From Frondihabitans sp. PAMC 28766 (GTDB lineage: Bacteria; Actinomycetota; Actinomycetes; Actinomycetales; Microbacteriaceae): DNA of 64,000 nt. The translations under genes and the position numbers were made by a program. Shown here piece after piece: positions 56,050-64,000 of this stretch. Position 1 is the stretch's first letter. Each line of letters starts with the position of its first letter. The notes beneath the pieces were generated by a model. It was not told where the DNA came from and did no database searches. It saw only the letters and a program-made list of their open reading frames with translations. The stretch is taken from NCBI RefSeq assembly GCF_001577365.1, contig NZ_CP014513.1, positions 3,224,001 to 3,288,000 on the forward strand, read 5' to 3'.

Positions 56050-56691
56050 ATGCGAGTGACGAAGTACGAACACGCGGCTTTGGTCATCGACGACGGCGGG
56101 CGCCGTCTCGTCATCGATCCCGGCGGATTCACGAGATCTCTCGGCGGGGTGACCGACGTCGACGCGGTCGTGGTGACGCACGAGCACCCCGATCACTGGA
56201 CGCCGACACAGCTGACTGCTCTGCGCGCGGCGAACCGGGGCGTCAGGATCCTGGGGCCCGCCGGTTTCGCTGCCGCAGCCCTCTCTGCGGGCCTCGAGGT
56301 CGAGACAATCACCGACGGAGACACCGTCGAGGTCGGGCCGTTCACGCTGCGATTCGCGGGGACGACTCACGCGGTGATCCACGAGAGCATCCCGCTGATC
56401 GACAACACCGGTGTGCTCGTCAACGGCGCGCTCTTCCACCCGGGCGACTCGTACACGGTGCCGCCCTTCCCCGTCGAGGTGCTTGCCGCGCCCCTGGGAG
56501 CCCCGTGGCTGAAGATCGGCGAAGCGATGGACTACGTCGCGGCGGTGAAGCCCGCGAAGATCTTCTCCATCCACGAGTGGACCCTGTCGGAGACAGGGTT
56601 CGGCATGCACCTCGACCGTCTGCGCGCCGTCGTCGAGGCGTCCGGCGGGGAGGCTGTCGTTCTCAGCCCGGGCGACTCGCTCGAGCTCTAG
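56050..56691 (+). CDS. MBL-fold metallo-hydrolase (UlaG-like)
   Basis: 213 residues. The metal-binding motif HxHxDH is VVTHEHPDHWT, with later ligands in GTTHAVIHES, FHPGDSYTVP and SIHEWTLSE. The short form and the motif set resemble UlaG-type or YcbL-type hydrolases. The substrate is unknown. Stands alone; converges with the septum-formation-type gene, 7 nt between stops. Confidence 0.85.
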   Translation: MRVTKYEHAALVIDDGGRRLVIDPGGFTRSLGGVTDVDAVVVTHEHPDHWTPTQLTALRAANRGVRILGPAGFAAAALSAGLEVETITDGDTVEVGPFTLRFAGTTHAVIHESIPLIDNTGVLVNGALFHPGDSYTVPPFPVEVLAAPLGAPWLKIGEAMDYVAAVKPAKIFSIHEWTLSETGFGMHLDRLRAVVEASGGEAVVLSPGDSLEL

Positions 56692-56698
56692 CCGCTGC

Positions 56699-57652
56699 CT
56701 AGAGCCCGGAACCCTTCACGCTCTTCTTGAGCGGGTCGTCGAGCTCGATGTAGCAGTAGGCCGAGCGGTCGCCGGCCTCGAAAGCTGTGGACGACGGCGT
56801 GAAAACGTCGAAGTCGACGCCGGAGTCGTTGTAGCTATCGCCCACGTAGGGCGCGAACTGCGCGAAGCAGAGCTCGTCGGCCTGGTCGTAGGTGAGGCGG
56901 CCCGAGCCGTCGGTGGTGTTCGGCACGGTCACGACGGCGAAGACCTCGCTGTCGTGCGACTGCGTGCAGGCGGTGGGCCGGATCTTGTCGGAGGAGTCGA
57001 TCGCGTCGGCCGAGTCGAAGCAATTCCCGACCTTCAGTGACGTGACGGGCGTGGTACCGGTGAAGCCGTCGCCGCTGCTGTCGCTGCCGTTGCCCGGGCT
57101 GCTGCCCGAGCTGTTGCCGGCCGCCGACGATGTGGATCCGTGCGAGGCCGCCCCCCACGCGAAACCGCCGGCCAGGCCCGCGGCGAGCAGGACAGCCGCA
57201 ACGACGCTGGCCAGTGTGATCACGAACGACCGTCGAGGGCGCGGTGGCGAAGGCCATGTCGGCTGCGTGGGCGCGAAGCTCGGCGTCATGGCGAGAGCCG
57301 TCACAAGACCCGAGTCTGCTGCGCCGGGATCAGCCTGAACCTGCCGACGGACGACGCCGACGAAGGCCGCTGCCACCTCGTCGGGCGATGCGGAGGCTCC
57401 GAAGCCGAGCGCCTCGGCCCGCCGATCAGCCAGGGCGATGCTCGTCAGCTGAGGGCCGTCGCCGATCGCGGCGAACCACCCGGTCGAGTCGGCCAGCAAC
57501 TCGATCGTGCGCGCCGGGCCGACCCGGAAGACCAGCACCTCGCCCGCGTCGGTGCCGTAGTCGGACTCGCGGAAGCCGAGGGAGGCCCCGGGCAACTGCC
57601 GCGTGATGGCGGCCGCGACGGCGACCAGTTGGGCGCGTTCGGCGGGGTTCAC
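56699..57652 (-). CDS. Septum-formation-family membrane protein
   Basis: 317 residues from the GTG at 57652. An N-terminal soluble region of about 130 residues is followed by one membrane helix (FVITLASVVAAVLLAAGLAG), then a Ser/Gly/Asn-rich linker. The exported C-terminal domain has KVGNCFDSADAIDSSDK, CTQSHDSEVFAVV and ELCFAQFAPYV, the cysteine pattern of the septum-formation (Septum_form) family. Localisation in the envelope is clear; a role in division is only a family-level guess. The start overlaps the ilvE stop (GTGA), so it is coupled to amino-acid genes. Confidence 0.75.
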   Translation of the reverse strand: MNPAERAQLVAVAAAITRQLPGASLGFRESDYGTDAGEVLVFRVGPARTIELLADSTGWFAAIGDGPQLTSIALADRRAEALGFGASASPDEVAAAFVGVVRRQVQADPGAADSGLVTALAMTPSFAPTQPTWPSPPRPRRSFVITLASVVAAVLLAAGLAGGFAWGAASHGSTSSAAGNSSGSSPGNGSDSSGDGFTGTTPVTSLKVGNCFDSADAIDSSDKIRPTACTQSHDSEVFAVVTVPNTTDGSGRLTYDQADELCFAQFAPYVGDSYNDSGVDFDVFTPSSTAFEAGDRSAYCYIELDDPLKKSVKGSGL

Positions 57653-58755
57653 GCGTCGAGCCGGGTGAGCCAGCCGTGCGGGTCGGGGCGACGGCCGTAC
57701 TGGATGTCGGTGAGCTCGGTGCGGAGCGACAGGGTCAGCGAGTCGGGGCCGGCGACCGGCGACACGACCGAGAAGCCCTCGCCCTTCAGCTCGGCGATCG
57801 GCACGACGACCGCCGCGGTGCCGCAGGCGAACACCTCGACGATGTCGCCCGACTCGACGCCGGTCTTCCACTCGTCGAGGCTGACGCGACGCCGCTCGGT
57901 CTTGTGCCCTCGGTCTTCGGCGAGCTGCAGGATCGAGTCGCGGGTGACGCCCTCGAGGATCGAATCGGAGTCGGGGGTGACGAGCGTGCCGTCTTTGTAG
58001 ACGAGCACCACATTCATTCCGCCGAGCTCTTCGATGTAGGTGGTGTCGACCGAGTCGAGGAAGAGCACTTGCGAGCAGCCGTGCGCATAGGCCTCCTCCT
58101 GCGGCAAGAGCGATGCGGCATAGTTGCCGCCCGTCTTCGCGGCACCGGTGCCGCCCTTGCCGGCGCGAGAGAAGTTCTCGGACAGCCAGATGGACACGGG
58201 CGCGACGCCGCCGGTGAAGTAGGCGCCGGCCGGGCTGGCGATCACGTAGTAGCCCACCTTGTGCGCGGCTCGCACGCCGAGGAAGCTCTCGGTCGCGATC
58301 ATGAACGGCCGCAGATAGAGGCTCGTCTCGTCGGCGGTCGGAACCCACTTCTGGTCGACGCGCACGATCTGCTTGAGCGACTCGACGAAGTCGTCGACGG
58401 CGAGCTCGGGCAGCGCGAGGCGCTTGGCCGAACGCTGCAGGCGGCGCCCGTTGGCCTCGGGGCGGAAGGTCCACACCGACCCGTCGGCGTGGGCGTAGGC
58501 CTTGACGCCCTCGAAGATCTCCTGCGCGTAGTGGAACACCGAGGCGGCGGGGTCGAGCGAGATGGGGCCGTAGGGCACGACGGCCGCATCGTGCCAGCCG
58601 TCGTCGACAGTCCACTCGATCTCGACCATGTGGTCGGTGAAGTACTTGCCGAAGCCGGGGTCGGACAGCATCTCTTCGCGCTCGGCGTCGGCACGGACCG
58701 AGTCGCTGGGCGTCAGCTCGAAGTGGAGGGGGTAAGTGTCTTGCGTGGTTGTCAT
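57649..58755 (-). CDS. ilvE: Branched-chain amino acid aminotransferase
   Basis: A 368-residue fold-type IV PLP enzyme. The catalytic lysine is in AAKTGGNYAASLLPQ (KxGGNY motif). Other conserved parts are YLRPFMIATESFLGV, the LGGMNVVLVYKDG segment and the PLP-phosphate region EGVTRDSILQLAED. Final step of leucine, isoleucine and valine synthesis. It starts 9 nt after the leuB stop. Confidence 0.95.
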   Translation of the reverse strand: MTTTQDTYPLHFELTPSDSVRADAEREEMLSDPGFGKYFTDHMVEIEWTVDDGWHDAAVVPYGPISLDPAASVFHYAQEIFEGVKAYAHADGSVWTFRPEANGRRLQRSAKRLALPELAVDDFVESLKQIVRVDQKWVPTADETSLYLRPFMIATESFLGVRAAHKVGYYVIASPAGAYFTGGVAPVSIWLSENFSRAGKGGTGAAKTGGNYAASLLPQEEAYAHGCSQVLFLDSVDTTYIEELGGMNVVLVYKDGTLVTPDSDSILEGVTRDSILQLAEDRGHKTERRRVSLDEWKTGVESGDIVEVFACGTAAVVVPIAELKGEGFSVVSPVAGPDSLTLSLRTELTDIQYGRRPDPHGWLTRLDA

Positions 58756-58764
58756 CGGGGCGTC

Positions 58765-59853
58765 CTATCGCGACGAGGAGGTGACCTGCGAGACGGCGGC
58801 GGCAATGGCGTCGCCGATCTCGGTGGTCGAACGGGTGCCAGCAGGCGCTGAGGCCGCCCGAGAGTCGATGTCTGCTTCGACCGCACGGGTGACTCGAGCG
58901 GCTTCTTCAGGCAGACCGAGGTGGTCGAGAAGAAGCGCGGTCGACAGGATCGCGGCGGTGGGATCGGCTTTCTGCTGGCCGGCAATGTCGGGGGCGGACC
59001 CGTGCACCGGCTCGAACATGCTGGGGAAGGCGCCTTCCGGGTTGATGTTGCCCGAGGCTGCCAGGCCGATGCCGCCGCTGATTGCGCCGGCCAGATCGGT
59101 GAGGATGTCGCCGAAGAGGTTGTCCGTGACGATGACATCGAATCTAGCAGGGTCGGCGACGAGGTGGATGGTGGCGGCGTCGACGTGCTGGTAGTCGACG
59201 GCGACCTCGGGGTACTCGGCCGAGACGGCGTCGACGGTGCGCTGCCACAGCGAGCCCGAGAAGACGAGCACGTTCGTCTTGTGCACGAGCGTGAGCCGGT
59301 GAGCCGGGCGTTTCGTCGCCAGCTCGAAGGCGTAGCGCACGACGCGCTCGACGCCGTAGGCCGTGTTGACACTGACCTCGCTCGCGATCTCGTGCGGCGT
59401 CCCCGTGCGCAGAGACCCGCCCGTGCCCGCGTAGGGCCCCTCGGTGCCTTCGCGCACGACCACGAAGTCGACGTCACCAGGCGAGGACAGCGGCGACGGT
59501 ACCCCGGCGTAGATCGTGGTGGGGCGCAGGTTGACGTAGTGGTCGAACGCGAAGCGCAGCTTGAGCAGCAGGCCGCGCTCGATGATGCCGCCGCGAAGCG
59601 CAGGATCCCTCGGATCGCCGCCGACGGCACCCAGGAGGATGGCGTCGTAGGAGGCGATCGCCTCGAGGTCGGCATCGGTCAGGATGTCGCCGGTCGCCTT
59701 GTAGTGCGCGGCGCCGAGTTCGAACTCGGTGACGTCGAACTCGACCCCGGAGCCCTCGGAGACCGCCCGCAGGACCTTGAGCGCCTCGGCCACGACCTCG
59801 GGGCCGATCCCGTCGCCCGGGATGCTTGCGAGTCGGACGGTGCGGGCTGCCAT
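58765..59853 (-). CDS. leuB: 3-isopropylmalate dehydrogenase
   Basis: 362 residues from the ATG at 59853, preceded by GAGGAG. Motifs are [13 protein letters not shown], the arginines that bind malate in the RPTTIYAGV region, [13 protein letters not shown] (metal-binding aspartates) and [12 protein letters not shown] (NAD). Oxidative decarboxylation in leucine synthesis. Lies between serA and ilvE; leuCD are 12 kb away in the window. Confidence 0.96.
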   Translation of the reverse strand: MAARTVRLASIPGDGIGPEVVAEALKVLRAVSEGSGVEFDVTEFELGAAHYKATGDILTDADLEAIASYDAILLGAVGGDPRDPALRGGIIERGLLLKLRFAFDHYVNLRPTTIYAGVPSPLSSPGDVDFVVVREGTEGPYAGTGGSLRTGTPHEIASEVSVNTAYGVERVVRYAFELATKRPAHRLTLVHKTNVLVFSGSLWQRTVDAVSAEYPEVAVDYQHVDAATIHLVADPARFDVIVTDNLFGDILTDLAGAISGGIGLAASGNINPEGAFPSMFEPVHGSAPDIAGQQKADPTAAILSTALLLDHLGLPEEAARVTRAVEADIDSRAASAPAGTRSTTEIGDAIAAAVSQVTSSSR

Positions 59854-59953
59854 GGGGTCTCCTCGGTAATCGTTTCGGAGACTCCAGCTTACCGACGCCA
59901 AAGGAGGCCTGCGGAGTTGCCCACAGGCCCCGCGACAGCAATCGCGACGAACG

Positions 59954-61540
59954 TCAGAGCGTGACGTCGATCTCGCGCATGACCTCGGCGTCGATGGCGC
60001 GGCGCACCTTCTCGAGCAGGCCCTCGGGGGCCGGGCTGTCGATGGTGAGCACGCTGAGCGCCTGGCCGCCGGCCGAGGTGCGGGCGATCTGCATGCCCGC
60101 GATGTTGATTCCGGCCTCGCCGAACTCCTTGCCGTAGACCGCGACGATGCCGGGGCGGTCGGTATAGAGCATGACGATGTGGTGGGCGGCGAGCGGCACC
60201 TCGACGTCGTAGCCGTTGATCTCGGTGATCTTCTCGACCTGTTTGGGGCCCGTCAGGGTGCCCGAGACCGAGATCTGGCGGCCATCGGCGAGAGCGCCGC
60301 GGATCGTGATGATGTTGCGGTACTCCTCCGACACGGCGTCGGTGAGGAGGCGCACCGTGACACCGCGCTGCTCGGCGAGGAGCGGCGCGTTGACGTAGCT
60401 CACGGTCTCCTGCACGGCGTCCGAGAAGACGCCCTTGAGGGCCGCGAGCTTGTAGACGCTCACGTCGTAGTCGGTCAGGTCGCCGTGCACCTCAACGTCG
60501 ATCGTCGTGAGCGGGCTATCGGCGAGCCCGGCGAACACCTGGCCGAGCTTCTCGACCAGCGGGATCCCGGGGCGGACGTACTCGTCGATGACACCGCCGG
60601 CCACGTTCACCGCGTCGGGCACCAGCTCGCCGCCGAGGGCGAGGCGCACCGACTTGGCGACGGAGACACCCGCCTTCTCCTGCGCCTCGTCGGTCGAGGC
60701 GCCGAGGTGCGGCGTGACCACGACATTGTCGAGGGCGAGGAGGGCGAGGTTCGTCGGGGGCTCGGAGACGAAGACGTCGAGGCCGGCACCGGCGATGACG
60801 TCGTCGGTGAGAGCCTGGAACAGTGCGTCCTCGTCGATGAGACCGCCGCGAGCGACGTTGACGATGAACGCCGTCGGCTTCATCAGGGCGAGCTGCTCGG
60901 TCGAGATCATGCCCGTGGTCTCGGGCGTCTTCGGCATGTGGATCGTGATGAAGTCGGAGGTCTGCAGCAGCTCGTCGAGCGGCAGCAGGGTGACGCCGAG
61001 CTGCTGGGCGGGCCGGAGTGACGTAGGGGTCGTATGCGACGATGTTCATGCCGAAGGCCTGGAGGCGAGCGGTGATGAGAGCGCCGATGCGGCCGAGGCC
61101 GATGATGCCGACGGTCTTCTCGAGCAGCTCGACGCCGGTGAACTTCGAGCGCTTCCACTGCCCCTGGGCCAGAGCGTTGTGCGCGGCGGGATGTGACGGG
61201 CGAGGCTCAGGATGTGGCCGACGGTCAGCTCGGCGGCCGACACGATGTTCGACGTGGGCGCGTTGACGACCATGACGCCGGCGTTCGTGGCCGCCTTGAT
61301 GTCGACGTTGTCGAGTCCGACGCCCGCGCGGGCGACGACCTGCAGCTGCGGGGCTGCCGCGATCGCCTCGGCGTCGACCTTCGTGGCCGAGCGCACCAGG
61401 ATGGCGTTCGCATCGGCCAGCGCCGAGAGGAGGGCCGGGCGGTCGGTTCCGTCGACCGTCCGCACGTCGAAGTCGGGGCCGAGCGCGTCGACGGTGGCGG
61501 GCGAGAGTTCTTCGGCGATCAGCACGATCGGCTTGGCCAC
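59954..61540 (-). pseudogene. serA: D-3-phosphoglycerate dehydrogenase, two compensating frame breaks
   Basis: 528 residues over three segments. First: VAKPIVLIAEELSPATVDAL to LSLARHIP. Middle (other frame): AAHNALAQGQWKRSKF, with the NAD motif GLGRIG and MNIVAYDPYVT. Last (first frame again): QQLGVTLLPLDELL, FIVNVARGGLIDEDAL, VVTPHLGASTDEAQ, then the ASB and ACT regulatory domains ending [10 protein letters not shown]. One base is missing near 61187 (CCCGCCGCG) and one is extra, or two missing, near 61013. First step of serine synthesis; the ACT domain implies serine feedback. The GTG start at 61540 has AGAAGGGG upstream. Confidence 0.88.
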
Positions 61541-61765
61541 GAGTGGACCCCTTCTGCGTAGGACGCGACGAGTCGCGCCGCGGAGCCCGGCCATCAACCG
61601 ACCGGGGGTGCCTTCAACCCTAGCCACGGGCATCCTGCGATCCGGGCCTCGACGGCGCCTCACGGCGACGAACCTGGGAATCCGCAGAGGTTGCCCAGCG
61701 GGCCCGGACCATATTGCCGCCGTCGCGCCGCCGTCGCGCCGCGACGAGACGGCGAGCTGCGCGAG

Positions 61766-62188
61766 CTAGAGCTGGTAGGCGCTCGAGATGTACGCCGAGA
61801 TCGACGCGGCGACGGCCGACACGGCGCAGATCACGGCGAGCAGGGCCAGAAGCCTGCGCCCGAGCGAACGCCCGCGCCCCACCCACAGCGCGGCGGCGAA
61901 GCCGACTGCAGGTGCGATCACGGCGACGACCAACTGCGCCCACGGAACAGGTTTGACGAGGCCGGTCAGGTGGTTTGCGCGGTAGAAGTCGTAGTTCTTG
62001 GTGATCAGCGAGGGCACCGTGGCGATGTTCTGGACGGCCGTCCAGGTGTCGTCGGCCAGCAGCAGCGCGGTGATCGCGAGACACACGATCCAGACGACGA
62101 AGACTCCCGGTGAACGGCGCATGTCGCCGTCCTCGACGCGCGCGGCGTCGTCAGGAATCGAGGTGTCTGCGAGCACGGAGTCGCTCAT
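61766..62188 (-). CDS. Small membrane protein of unknown function
   Basis: 140 residues with three hydrophobic helices (VFVVWIVCLAITALLLA; LVVAVIAPAVGFAAALWVG; RLLALLAVICAVSAVAASI) and a short acidic N terminus. Its ATG overlaps the upstream stop by four bases. It ends the mtlD run, 225 nt before serA. No family recognised. Confidence 0.75.
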   Translation of the reverse strand: MSDSVLADTSIPDDAARVEDGDMRRSPGVFVVWIVCLAITALLLADDTWTAVQNIATVPSLITKNYDFYRANHLTGLVKPVPWAQLVVAVIAPAVGFAAALWVGRGRSLGRRLLALLAVICAVSAVAASISAYISSAYQL

Positions 62189-62667
62189 ACCGAGCCTCCC
62201 ACGATGAACTGCCACGGAATCAGCACGAGGACGCCGACGAGCAGCCAGAGGTAGCGCTTGCGGCCGGGGCGCAACGGCGTCAACGCCACCGTCGCCACGA
62301 ACCAGGCGGCGGGCGCCGCAACGGCGAGCACCTGGCCGACGTGCCACAGCAGCAGCGCGACACCCGCGAGGCTGGGCGCCGTGGCGCGAGTGACCGAGAC
62401 GAGCCAGGCCACCGTGTAGAGCAGCAGGACGGCCGCGAAGACGCCGTGGGCGACCAGCGCGCCCGACGACATGACGCCCTCGGGCGGCTCGTCGTCTTCG
62501 CCATCGGCCTCATCGTCTTCGGCGTCGCGCAGCTCGACGGGCACCTCGACGACAGGGCCCTCGACGTAGCTCTTGTCGGACGACTCGCCCCAGCTCAGAG
62601 CCTCGTCGTCGGCCTCGTCGTCGTCGGTGCCGGTGGGCGCGTCGCCGCGGCCGGTGTCGGCAGTCAT
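62185..62667 (-). CDS. Membrane protein with acidic N-terminal half, unknown function
   Basis: 160 residues. The first 65 are strongly acidic (DDDEADDEALSWG; EDDEADGEDDEPPEG), followed by three hydrophobic helices (ALVAHGVFAAVLLLYTVAWL; APSLAGVALLLWHVGQVL; RKRYLWLLVGVLVLIPW). The start overlaps the mtlD stop (ATGA), and the next gene overlaps its stop, so all three are coupled. No family recognised. Confidence 0.78.
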   Translation of the reverse strand: MTADTGRGDAPTGTDDDEADDEALSWGESSDKSYVEGPVVEVPVELRDAEDDEADGEDDEPPEGVMSSGALVAHGVFAAVLLLYTVAWLVSVTRATAPSLAGVALLLWHVGQVLAVAAPAAWFVATVALTPLRPGRKRYLWLLVGVLVLIPWQFIVGGSV

Positions 62668-63926
62668 ACGCCCACGCTCCGGGGCCGCACCGGGCTCGAC
62701 GGGGCCGCAGCCGCAGCACGCGCCGCAGCACGCTCGACTCGCGTCGCCGACGCGTCGACCCCCCGGCGGATGGACGCGGTCTTGTCGCCCACTGCGGCGA
62801 GCACGGCCGGGTAGAGCGGGTGGCCCGGGTAGACGCCCGTGAGCGTCTCGGCGAGCAGGTCGTCCGAGACCCCCGACCGCAGGATCGACTGCAGCTCGCG
62901 ACTCTCGACATCGTCGGGCACGTCGAAGTCGAAAGCGGCGCGGACGGCCCGCACGAGCGCCGGGAACGGCAGCCCGCGCTCGGCCAGCTGGGCCGCCGGG
63001 CCGACGAGGCGCTCGTGGCGGCTGACCTTGCTGAGCGGGTTGCGACCGACGCGACCGGTGGTGTCGGGCAGGTGGGGGTTGGAGATGCGACGCAGGGTGC
63101 TGTCGATGTAGGTCTGCTGCTCGGCTGGGTCGAAGCCGTACTTGTCGACGAGCAGGGCCTTCGTCTCGGCGAGCACGGCCAGCACCTCGACGAAGACCTC
63201 GGGCTCGTCGAGGGCGTCGCGGACACTCGCGATGCCGCGGGCCCAGCCGTAGTAGGCCGCCGTGGCATGCGCGGTGTTGACGGTGAACAGCTTGCGGTCG
63301 ATGAAGGGGGCGAGGTCGTCGACCCACGAGACACCGTCGATGGTGGGTGGCTGGTGGCGACCGCGAAAGGGCGCGGTCTCGACGATCCACTCGGAGAACG
63401 ACTCGATGGTGACGTCGAGGCCCGGCGACTGCTCGGGCACGATGCGGTCGATGGCGCAGTTCGCGAACACGACCGAGTCGGCTGCGAACTCGGTCGAGCC
63501 GACCTGCCGGACGAAGGCTGCGAGCGAGTCGCTGGCAGCGATGGCGGTCTCGCAGGCGATCACGACGAGAGGCTCGAGGTGGGCCGGGCGGTCGGCGAGG
63601 CCACGGGCGATCGCCGGGGCGAGAGACGGCAGGATGCGAGGACCCACCGAGGTCGTGACGATGTCGGCCGTCGAGATCTCGGCTGCGATCTCGTCGGCGT
63701 GCTGCCGGTTGTCGATCGCCCGGTAGCCCTCGACCACTCGCACCGTGGTCTCGTCGTCGCCCACCTCGTAGACCGAGTACGACGTCTCGCTCTGAAGGGC
63801 GCGCACGAGATCGGGATTGACGTCGGCGAAGACGACCTCGTAGCCGCTCGCGTGCAGCAGCTGCCCTACGAAGCCTCGCCCGATGTTGCCTGCGCCGAAG
63901 TGGATCGCCTTCTTGCTCGATGCCAT
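62664..63926 (-). CDS. mtlD: Mannitol-1-phosphate 5-dehydrogenase-like protein
   Basis: 420 residues. The N-terminal NAD motif is AIHFGAGNIGRGFVGQLL, followed by VIACETAIAASDSLA, the substrate-region lysine in DRKLFTVNTAHATAAYYGW and the C-terminal helical domain. It is longer than typical MtlD by about 35 residues at the C terminus (Ala/Arg-rich). MtlD converts mannitol-1-phosphate to fructose-6-phosphate. No mannitol PTS gene is seen in the 74 nt left in the window, so transport context is missing. Confidence 0.88.
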   Translation of the reverse strand: MASSKKAIHFGAGNIGRGFVGQLLHASGYEVVFADVNPDLVRALQSETSYSVYEVGDDETTVRVVEGYRAIDNRQHADEIAAEISTADIVTTSVGPRILPSLAPAIARGLADRPAHLEPLVVIACETAIAASDSLAAFVRQVGSTEFAADSVVFANCAIDRIVPEQSPGLDVTIESFSEWIVETAPFRGRHQPPTIDGVSWVDDLAPFIDRKLFTVNTAHATAAYYGWARGIASVRDALDEPEVFVEVLAVLAETKALLVDKYGFDPAEQQTYIDSTLRRISNPHLPDTTGRVGRNPLSKVSRHERLVGPAAQLAERGLPFPALVRAVRAAFDFDVPDDVESRELQSILRSGVSDDLLAETLTGVYPGHPLYPAVLAAVGDKTASIRRGVDASATRVERAAARAAAAAPSSPVRPRSVGV

Positions 63927-64000
63927 CCAACGATCATGCCAGACCCGGCCCCGCCCTTCAGACATCAGAAAGGCCCCCACTCGAAAGGGATGCCCTTCTG

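Noticed and set aside
63927-64000. Partial gene at the right edge
   Set aside because: The 74 nt left show no start, ribosome binding site or family motif; a minus-strand gene ending just beyond is possible but not supported.

Overview
The window is 64 kb of high-GC DNA dominated by conserved single-copy actinobacterial genes. Gene order (lepB-rplS; trmD-rimM-khpA-rpsP; ftsY-ffh; rpmF-rnc-mutM-smc; coaD-recG-rsmD-thiL; ddl-gpsA-plsC-murA-leuDC; serA-leuB-ilvE), many GTG starts and leaderless-type promoters point to Actinobacteria, most likely family Microbacteriaceae. The genus cannot be fixed from sequence alone. Most genes lie on the minus strand. Plus-strand genes are single genes or short runs (map, a YbdK-type ligase, terC plus a phosphatase, rsmD, a DUF3515 lipoprotein, and the 47-57 kb block).

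Region by region: 0-4 kb holds ribosome and tRNA modification genes. At 4.2-4.7 kb is a non-coding stretch with a 228-bp element made of inverted termini and five palindromes on a 40-bp period. From 4.7 to 12 kb lies a four-gene minus-strand operon (FadH-like reductase, ChcA-like SDR, acyl-CoA dehydrogenase, and an EPSP-synthase-like/CoA-ligase fusion). Its content matches the shikimate-to-cyclohexanecarboxyl-CoA cassette of ansatrienin and phoslactomycin producers. With no polyketide synthase nearby, the likely role is to supply the starter unit for omega-cyclohexyl fatty acids. 12-16 kb carries accessory metabolism and a LysR regulator. 16-19 kb is the SRP pair ffh/ftsY and a terC gene behind a candidate manganese (yybP-ykoY) riboswitch. 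20-34 kb contains PrsW, smc, an AbiEi-like gene framed by inverted repeats, mutM-rnc-rpmF-DUF177, a TgpA/DUF58/MoxR set and coaD. 34-47 kb has recG, rsmD, thiL, DUF3515, a second AbiEi-like gene with a 3' remnant, ddl, gpsA, plsC, murA and leuDC. 47-57 kb carries two paralogous beta-propeller membrane proteins, a TMEM175-type channel, the Hen1/Pnkp RNA-repair pair, a small conserved gene, tRNA-Glu(CTC) and an MBL hydrolase. 57-64 kb is a septum-formation-type protein, ilvE, leuB, serA, two small membrane proteins and mtlD.

Twelve genes, including several normally needed for growth or prototrophy (serA, leuD, thiL, recG, rsmD), are broken by apparent single-base frameshifts. Nearly all are explained by one base too few in a G or C run. 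This looks like systematic indel error in the sequence rather than gene decay. I therefore annotate each of these as one gene and give the break point.

Working together: the leu/ilv/ser genes form branched-chain amino acid and serine synthesis; murA, ddl, gpsA and plsC supply wall and membrane; ffh/ftsY, lepB and PrsW serve the membrane; Hen1/Pnkp repairs cut RNA; the cyclohexanecarboxyl-CoA operon is the main accessory metabolic system.
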